DNA from: an uncultured Collinsella sp.
GTDB lineage: Bacteria; Actinomycetota; Coriobacteriia; Coriobacteriales; Coriobacteriaceae
Length of the DNA: 29,328 bases
NCBI GenBank assembly: GCA_900754275.1
Contig: CAAECF010000057.1
Location: 1-29,328, forward strand
Reading direction: 5' to 3'
In this document: in pieces, positions 24,182 to 29,328 of the stretch
Layout: each line of letters starts with the position of its first letter
Position numbering within the stretch: the stretch's first letter is position 1
Program-made: the position numbers and the translations under genes
The notes under the pieces: generated by a model
The model's database searches: none
Seen by the model: only the letters and a program-made list of their open reading frames with translations
What the model was told of the DNA's origin: nothing

Positions 24182-24448
24182 GTGGCAAACATCAAGTCTC
24201 AGAAGAAGCGTATCCGCACCAATGAGGCAGCTCGCATGCGTAACAAGGCTGTCAAGTCCGAGCTCAAGACGCTGACTAAGCACGTCCAGTCCGCCGTCGC
24301 CGAGGGCGACGCCGAGAAGGCCCAGGCTGCCCTCAAGACCGTCACCAAGCGTCTCGACATGGCTGCCGCCAAGCATGTTATCCACAAGAACCAGGCTTCC
24401 AACCGCAAGTCCGGTCTTGCCAAGCTCGTGAACAGCATCAACGCCTAA
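24182..24448 (+). CDS. rpsT: Small ribosomal subunit protein bS20
   Basis: Primary 16S rRNA-binding protein of the 30S subunit. 88 aa. The GTG start at 24182 gives the canonical (M)ANIKSQKKRIRTNEAARMRN; the frame is open back to 24113 but those residues do not belong to S20. SD AAAGGA (24167-24172) lies 9 nt upstream. E. coli rpsT uses a UUG start and S20 represses its own translation; a weak start codon here fits the same theme. All-helical, Lys-rich, with HKNQASNRKSGLAKLVN near the C-terminus. Monocistronic, with its own promoter and terminator. Confidence 0.97.
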   Translation: MANIKSQKKRIRTNEAARMRNKAVKSELKTLTKHVQSAVAEGDAEKAQAALKTVTKRLDMAAAKHVIHKNQASNRKSGLAKLVNSINA

Positions 24449-24483
24449 GTTGTAAATTTCACACCACACAGATTACGCGCATA

Positions 24484-24519
24484 AATGGAGCCTGTTTTAT
24501 GGAACAGGCTCCATTTTTT
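24484..24519 (+). terminator. Rho-independent terminator of rpsT
   Basis: AATGGAGCCTGTT (24484-24496) pairs perfectly with AACAGGCTCCATT (24503-24515), 13 bp with a 6-nt loop, followed by more T residues to 24519. It ends 25 nt before the lepA start. Confidence 0.95.
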
Positions 24520-24520
24520 G

Positions 24521-24536
24521 TACCGCTCGGGTAAGA
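24521..24536 (+). promoter_or_regulatory. Possible lepA -10 region directly upstream of the start codon
   Basis: TAAGAT (24531-24536) lies 8 nt before the lepA ATG, within TACCGCTCGGGTAAGAT. CCGCTCGGGTA recurs upstream of dnaJ (28641-28651). No SD is visible between here and the ATG. The -35 position falls in the rpsT terminator stem and has no consensus match. Confidence 0.45.
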
Positions 24537-24544
24537 TAGTCCGC

Positions 24545-26356
24545 ATGAATACTTCAATTGACATTTCCCACATCCGCAACTTCTCAATCGTTGCGCACAT
24601 CGACCATGGCAAGTCCACGATCAGCGATCGCATTCTCGAGCTCACCCATACCGTCGACGAGCGAGACATGGAGTCGCAGCTGCTCGACACCATGGACATC
24701 GAGCGCGAGCGCGGCATCACGATTAAGTCCAATGCCGTCCGCGTTTCCTATGATGCCGATGACGGCGAGACGTATCAGTTCAACCTGATCGATACGCCGG
24801 GCCACGTGGACTTTACCTATGAGGTCTCGCGCTCGCTGGCAGCCTGTGAGGGCGCGGTGCTCGTCGTTGACGCCACGCAGGGCGTAGAGGCGCAGACCGT
24901 CTCCAACGCGACGCTCGCCATGAACGCCAATCTGGACATTGTGCCGGCCATCAACAAGATCGACCTGCCCTCGGCCCATCCCGATGAGGTTAAGACCGAG
25001 ATCGAGGATGACCTGGCGATTCCTGCCGATGATGCCGTGTGTGTCTCGGGCAAGACCGGCGAGGGCATCCACGATCTGCTGGAGTCCATTGTCTTTTTGA
25101 TCTCTCCGCCCAAGGGCGATGCGAACGCGCCGCTCAAGGCACTCATTCTGGATTCGTACTTCGACGAGTATCGTGGCGTCGTCGCCACGGTGCGCGTCTT
25201 TGACGGCTCCATCAAAAAGGGCGATACCCTGCGCATGATGCAGGCAGAGGGCGACTTTTTGGTCGACGGCGTGGGTGTCAAGCGTCCCGCCGAGACCCCG
25301 GTCGACTCGCTGACGGTCGGCGAGGTCGGATATGTGGTCACGGGCCTGAAGGACCCCGAAGCCGTTCGCGTGGGCGACACCCTTACCTGGGCGTCGAACC
25401 CCTGCCCCGAGCCGCTTCCGGGTTACCGCGAGGCCAAGCCCATGGTCTATACGGGCCTGTTCCCAATCGATAACAAGGACTACGAGAACCTGCGTGACGC
25501 GCTCGATAAGCTGCACGTTAACGACCCCTCGTTGGTGTGGGAGCCCGAGACGTCCGTGGCGCTCGGCTTTGGCTTCCGCGTGGGCTTCTTGGGCCTGCTG
25601 CACATGGAGGTCGTTAAGGAACGCCTCGAGCGTGAGTTCAACTTGGACCTCATTGCCACGAGCCCTTCGGTCGACTATCACGTGTACAAGACCGATGGCG
25701 AGATGGTCGATGTCCGCAGCCCGCAGGACTTGCCCGAGGCCACGCGCATCGAGCGTATCGAGGAGCCCTACCTCAAGGCTAAGATCATCTGCCCGCCCGA
25801 GTATACGGGTGCCGTCATGCAGCTCGCCATCGAGCATCGCGGCGTGACGACCGACATGATCCATCTCACGAGCAAATCGGTCGAGATGCGCTTTGACATG
25901 CCGCTCGCCGAACTCATCTTGGACTTCTTTGACCAGCTCAAGAGCCGCACCAAGGGTTACGCCTCGCTGGACTACGAGTTCAACGAGTACCGTCCATCTG
26001 AGCTTGTGAAGCTCGATATCCTGCTTTCGGGCGACGAGGTGGACGCGCTGTCGTTTATCGTCCACAAGGACAAGGCCTACGGTCTTGCCCGCGGCCTGTG
26101 CGACAAGCTCAAGGAGATTATTCCGCGTCAGCTGTTCGAGGTGCCCATCCAGGGCGCTATCGGCAACAAGATCATTGCCCGCTCCACCGTCAAGGCGCGC
26201 CGCAAGGACGTGCTTGCCAAGTGCTACGGCGGCGATATCTCGCGTAAGCGCAAGCTGCTCGAGAAGCAGAAAGAGGGTAAGAAGCGCATGAAGGCCATCG
26301 GATCGGTCGAGGTCCCGCAGGAGGCCTTTATGGCGATCCTCAAGGTGGACGAGTAG
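24545..26356 (+). CDS. lepA: Elongation factor 4 (LepA), ribosome-associated GTPase
   Basis: Translational GTPase that binds ribosomes and back-translocates or helps 30S assembly; nonessential in many bacteria. 603 aa from ATG 24545; the longer frame upstream reads through the rpsT terminator and is not credible. G1 AHIDHGKS (17-24), G2 with RERGITIKS, G3 DTPGHVDF, G4 NKID, then domains II, III and V. The LepA-specific C-terminal domain is recognisable (VHKDKAYGLARGLCDKLKE, then GAIGNKIIARSTVKARRKDV and GGDISRKRKLLEKQKEGKKR). No SD precedes it. dusB starts 4 nt after its stop. Confidence 0.98.
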   Translation: MNTSIDISHIRNFSIVAHIDHGKSTISDRILELTHTVDERDMESQLLDTMDIERERGITIKSNAVRVSYDADDGETYQFNLIDTPGHVDFTYEVSRSLAACEGAVLVVDATQGVEAQTVSNATLAMNANLDIVPAINKIDLPSAHPDEVKTEIEDDLAIPADDAVCVSGKTGEGIHDLLESIVFLISPPKGDANAPLKALILDSYFDEYRGVVATVRVFDGSIKKGDTLRMMQAEGDFLVDGVGVKRPAETPVDSLTVGEVGYVVTGLKDPEAVRVGDTLTWASNPCPEPLPGYREAKPMVYTGLFPIDNKDYENLRDALDKLHVNDPSLVWEPETSVALGFGFRVGFLGLLHMEVVKERLEREFNLDLIATSPSVDYHVYKTDGEMVDVRSPQDLPEATRIERIEEPYLKAKIICPPEYTGAVMQLAIEHRGVTTDMIHLTSKSVEMRFDMPLAELILDFFDQLKSRTKGYASLDYEFNEYRPSELVKLDILLSGDEVDALSFIVHKDKAYGLARGLCDKLKEIIPRQLFEVPIQGAIGNKIIARSTVKARRKDVLAKCYGGDISRKRKLLEKQKEGKKRMKAIGSVEVPQEAFMAILKVDE

Positions 26357-26360
26357 GTCT

Positions 26361-27404
26361 ATGGCGCTTTCTGAATACAGCAAGCGGCTGCTGGGCGCCT
26401 ATGCTGAGCAGCCGTTCCTTATGGCTCCCATGGCGGGCGTGACCGACCCTGCCTACCGCATCATGTGCCGCCGTCGCGGTGCCAACCTTGCCTACAGCGA
26501 GATGGTGAGCGTGGCGGGCCTTGCCTATGCCAGCAACAAGACCTGGCGCCTGGTGCTACCGGCCGACGAGGAGCAGCAGATTTGCGTGCAGCTCTTTGGC
26601 TCCAAGCCCGAGCAGTTTGCGAGTGCCGTCGCTGCCGTCGAGGATCGTGTGGGCGATCGTCTGTCGCTCATCGATATCAACATGGCCTGCCCTGCCCGCA
26701 AGGTTGTCACCAAGGGTGAGGGCTCTGCCCTTATGCGCACGCCCGATTTGGCCGAGAAGATCGTCGAGGCGGCGGTGGGCGCGGCGCATGTACCCGTGAC
26801 CGTCAAGATCCGCAAGGGCTTTTATGCCGAGGACCGCAATGCCGCGACATTTGCCCAGATGCTTGAGGGCGCAGGGGCTGCAGCAGTCGCCGTGCATGGT
26901 CGTTGCGCTACGCAGCTCTACACGGGCCAGGCGGATTGGTCGGTCGTCGATGAGGTTGCCGACGCCGTTGAGATTCCCGTGATCGGTTCGGGCGACGTGT
27001 TCTGCGCCGAGGATGCCGCGGAGCATCTGCGCAACTCGGGCGCCAGCGCGGTGTTTATCGCGCGCGGTATCTACGGGAACCCGTGGGTGTTTGGCGATGC
27101 TCGCGCCCTTGCGCTCGATGGCATACCGGTGCCGGCTCGCAGCTCCGTTGAACGCCTTGACGCCCTGCGTGAGCACCTAACGCTGACGCATGAGCTCCTG
27201 CCGCTCATGTCGCGTGCCCGCACGTACGCAAGCTGGTACTTAAAAGGCATGCCCCATGCCGCCGCCTGGCGCGCTCAGGTGGTGCGTTGCTCTACGTACG
27301 AGGAGTTTATGGCGCTGGTCGATGATATCGAGCGCGACGTGGTGGCCTGCGAGGCCGCGCTTGCCGCCGGCGAGTCGGTGCCTGCTCATCCGCTGGAGGC
27401 CTAA
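26361..27404 (+). CDS. dusB: tRNA-dihydrouridine synthase, DusB type
   Basis: FMN enzyme that reduces uridines in the tRNA D-loop. 347 aa. N-terminal FLMAPMAGVTDPAYR, the catalytic cysteine C110 in NMACPARKVV, TVKIRKGF, VHGRCATQLYTGQADW, GSGDVF and ARGIYGNPW form a complete Dus TIM barrel with FMN site. A C-terminal helical domain (about 250-347) binds tRNA. Follows lepA by 4 nt and precedes hemW by 2 nt, so the three are one operon. DusB is favoured over other Dus types as the common single Dus of Gram-positive bacteria; the subtype is inferred. Confidence 0.94.
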   Translation: MALSEYSKRLLGAYAEQPFLMAPMAGVTDPAYRIMCRRRGANLAYSEMVSVAGLAYASNKTWRLVLPADEEQQICVQLFGSKPEQFASAVAAVEDRVGDRLSLIDINMACPARKVVTKGEGSALMRTPDLAEKIVEAAVGAAHVPVTVKIRKGFYAEDRNAATFAQMLEGAGAAAVAVHGRCATQLYTGQADWSVVDEVADAVEIPVIGSGDVFCAEDAAEHLRNSGASAVFIARGIYGNPWVFGDARALALDGIPVPARSSVERLDALREHLTLTHELLPLMSRARTYASWYLKGMPHAAAWRAQVVRCSTYEEFMALVDDIERDVVACEAALAAGESVPAHPLEA

Positions 27405-27406
27405 CG

Positions 27407-28639
27407 GTGGCCGTTACCGCGCTGTACGTGCACGTGCCGTTTTGCGCTCAAAAGTGCCGGTACTGCGACTTTGACTCGCGCAGCTTTGCTGCGTATGATT
27501 TGGATGCCGCGCTTGATTCCTATTTTGAGCAGTTGTATGCGCGCCTCGATTCCTTTGGCGACGCCGGGGCGCTTGCGCAGGTCTGCACGGTCTATACTGG
27601 CGGCGGCACGCCATCGCTGGCAGGGGAGCGCCTGGTGGAACTTGCCCGGCGTATCTCCATGTGGTGCAAACCCTTTGAATTTACTTGCGAAGCCAATCCT
27701 GAGTCCCTGACCGCTGAGCTCGCCACCGCGCTTGCCGAGGCGGGTGTCACGCGCATCTCTCTGGGCGTGCAAACCCTCGACAATACCGAGCTGGCTGCTA
27801 TTGGCCGCATTCACGATGCTAATCGCGCACTTGCGGCTATCGCGACGGTGAAGGACGCTGGCCTCGATGTGTCGTGCGACCTGATGTGCGGCCTTCCCGG
27901 GCAGACGGCCGCAAACTGGCGGAGCACGCTCGATGGCGTGTTGGCGGCGGCGCCTCATCATGTGTCGGTCTACCCGCTCACGCTCGAGGAGGGGACGCCC
28001 CTTTACCGCATGGCGTGCCGTGACGAGTCGCTCGAGCCCGATGAGGATTTTCAGGCTTCGTGCATGGACGCGGCGCGTGAGCGCCTGGGTGCGGCCGGCT
28101 ATCATCCGTATGAGGTGGCGAGCTACGCGCTCGACGGCCATGAGTGCGCCCATAACATTGCCTACTGGACCGGACGGGGCTACCTGGGCCTGGGCCGTTC
28201 TGCCGCCGGTATGCTTGATACTGGGGATTTCGACCGTCTTGCAGGTTTGTTCCCCGGCGTGTCTGCTCGAGGCGACGCGTACCGTGTGCGTTTGGTTCAG
28301 CGCGACGATGACGCGACGTCGTTTGAGGCCGAATACCTGTCGCAGCGAGAGGCTGCGGCCGAAGACCTGATGCTCGCTTGTCGCATGACGCGCGGTATTG
28401 CGTCCGACCTGTTGGTTCGCGCGGCTCGTGTCATCCCGGCCGATGAGCTGACAGCCGCTTGTGATCGCGCGCTCGAATTGGGTCTTGCCACTTGGGTGCC
28501 CGAGACGCTCGGGGTCCATGAGGGACCCTTTACTTCGGCAGATGTCGTCGCGGGCCATGTTCGAGCTCGTTTAGCACCGACACACCTGGGCTGGCTCGAT
28601 GGAAATGTTCTGTTCGAGCTGTTTTGGGATCTAGCTTAG
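27407..28639 (+). CDS. hemW: HemW-like radical SAM protein (heme chaperone), formerly HemN-like
   Basis: Radical SAM protein of the HemW family, which binds heme and a [4Fe-4S] cluster and can deliver heme to proteins; not a coproporphyrinogen oxidase, despite frequent mislabelling. 410 aa from GTG 27407, 2 nt after dusB. Cluster motif PFCAQKCRYCDF (C13, C17, C20): the fourth cysteine of true HemN is replaced by F, which supports HemW. YTGGGTPSL, RISLGVQTLD, CDLMCGLPGQT and HNIAYWTGRGYLGLGRSA are family motifs. The C-terminal HemN domain is present. Usually found between lepA and the hrcA/dnaJ heat-shock genes, as here. Confidence 0.94.
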   Translation: MAVTALYVHVPFCAQKCRYCDFDSRSFAAYDLDAALDSYFEQLYARLDSFGDAGALAQVCTVYTGGGTPSLAGERLVELARRISMWCKPFEFTCEANPESLTAELATALAEAGVTRISLGVQTLDNTELAAIGRIHDANRALAAIATVKDAGLDVSCDLMCGLPGQTAANWRSTLDGVLAAAPHHVSVYPLTLEEGTPLYRMACRDESLEPDEDFQASCMDAARERLGAAGYHPYEVASYALDGHECAHNIAYWTGRGYLGLGRSAAGMLDTGDFDRLAGLFPGVSARGDAYRVRLVQRDDDATSFEAEYLSQREAAAEDLMLACRMTRGIASDLLVRAARVIPADELTAACDRALELGLATWVPETLGVHEGPFTSADVVAGHVRARLAPTHLGWLDGNVLFELFWDLA

Positions 28640-28649
28640 GCCGCTCGGG

Positions 28650-28655
28650 TAGAAT
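28650..28655 (+). promoter_or_regulatory. Possible -10 of a dnaJ promoter
   Basis: TAGAAT (28650-28655), preceded by CCGCTCGGG as at lepA. TTGGGA lies 20 nt upstream (28624-28629). I found neither a CIRCE (HrcA) nor a HAIR (HspR) inverted repeat between hemW and dnaJ, so heat-shock control is not visible here. Confidence 0.4.
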
Positions 28656-28697
28656 TACCGGAATATATACGCTGCTGTGAGCAGGAGGTTGCCGCGC

Positions 28698-29328
28698 ATG
28701 GCGACGATGAACGAAAAAGATTACTACGAGATTCTAGGTGTCTCCAAGGACGCCACCTCGCGTGATATTCAAAAGGCCTTCCAGCAAAAGGCCCGTAAGC
28801 TCCATCCGGACGTCAACAAAGAGCCGGATGCCGAGGAAAAGTTTAAAGAGGTTTCCGAGGCCTACGCCGTGCTTTCGGATGAGCAAAAACGTGCGCGCTA
28901 CGATGCCATGCGTTCTGGCAATCCCTTTGCCGGTGCCCCTACGGCTTCGCCCTATGGTGGCGGCTATGCCGGCAACACGGGCTATGGCAATCCCTTTGAG
29001 GGCGGCTTTCCTTTTGGCGGTGCCTGGGGCCAGCAGCGTCGCGGCCAGGCTGCCTACAATCCCGAGAACGGCGCCAACGTGGTCGTCGATATCAAACTGG
29101 ACGCCAAGGAGGCCAAGGACGGTGCCCGCAAGACCGTCCGCTATACGCGCTTCGATACCTGTGGTCACTGCGGCGGCTCGGGTTCTGTCTCCTCCGAGCA
29201 TGCCCATACCTGCCCGAGCTGCGGTGGCCGCGGGCACATCGACGTCGACTTGTCCTTCCTGTTTGGTGCGGGCACGTTCCAGTCGGTCTGCCCCGAGTGC
29301 GGCGGTTCCGGTAAGGTCGTGGCCGACC
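28698..29328 (+). CDS. dnaJ: Chaperone protein DnaJ, 3' end outside window
   Basis: Hsp40 co-chaperone that delivers clients to DnaK and stimulates its ATPase. 210 codons are visible; the gene runs past the right edge. ATG 28698 has AGGAGG (28683-28688) 9 nt upstream. J domain (about 8-72) with the essential HPD (36-38) in KLHPDVNK; a Gly/Phe-rich linker (about 73-118); then the start of the client-binding domain and three of the four zinc-finger repeats: CGHCGGSG, CPSCGGRG and CPECGGSG. It is therefore a full-type DnaJ rather than a short J protein. hrcA, grpE and dnaK are not next to it on this side. Confidence 0.95.
   Translation, partial: MATMNEKDYYEILGVSKDATSRDIQKAFQQKARKLHPDVNKEPDAEEKFKEVSEAYAVLSDEQKRARYDAMRSGNPFAGAPTASPYGGGYAGNTGYGNPFEGGFPFGGAWGQQRRGQAAYNPENGANVVVDIKLDAKEAKDGARKTVRYTRFDTCGHCGGSGSVSSEHAHTCPSCGGRGHIDVDLSFLFGAGTFQSVCPECGGSGKVVAD

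Noticed and set aside
24485..24544. Upstream extension of lepA
   Set aside because: It would be translated from the rpsT terminator hairpin; the usual LepA N-terminus starts near ATG 24545.
24584..26383. Open frame of 599 codons on the minus strand across lepA
   Set aside because: Covers nearly the whole of a clear lepA gene in antisense; composition is typical of a shadow frame and no family is recognisable.

Overview
The window is a dense, GC-rich housekeeping stretch of a bacterial chromosome, most likely from a Coriobacteriia actinobacterium (Collinsella-like). This is inferred, not searched. It rests on an actinobacterial-type integration host factor gene placed directly before gmk and rpoZ, frequent GTG/TTG starts with clear Shine-Dalgarno sites, strong GC-ending codon bias, and a large AdhE as expected of a gut fermenter. 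No tRNA, rRNA, CRISPR or prophage was seen.

Layout: (1) 1-6192, plus strand: cdsA (5' end outside the window), dxr, rseP, ispG, proS. This combines phospholipid precursor synthesis, two MEP isoprenoid steps, a site-2 protease and prolyl-tRNA synthetase, and ends at a strong terminator. (2) 6372-9873, minus strand: adhE followed by an APH-fold phosphotransferase. (3) 10025-11062: a small mobile element, one HUH/Y1 transposase gene between near-perfect 49-nt inverted repeats, with a hairpin that hides its ribosome binding site. (4) 11167-11355, minus strand: rpmB. (5) 11807-17130, plus strand: the pyrimidine operon pyrR-pyrB-pyrC-pyrK-pyrD-pyrF behind a structured, attenuator-like leader; carA/carB and pyrE are absent here. 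(6) 17370-19780: mihF-gmk-rpoZ-thiI and a terminator. (7) 19994-24048: comEA-comEC (DNA uptake) and holA. (8) 24182-24448: rpsT with a structured leader and a strong terminator. (9) 24545-29328: lepA-dusB-hemW and the 5' part of dnaJ, which runs off the right edge.

The features that stand out against this ordinary background are: a winged-helix-like segment inserted in the cytosolic part of the RseP protease; the transposase element with its paired 49-nt ends and occluded ribosome binding site; the pyrR leader; a perfect Cra/LacI-type palindrome upstream of adhE; a structured rpsT leader with a duplicated SD-containing 9-mer; and a lepA start that may be leaderless. I did not find a convincing new multi-gene system.
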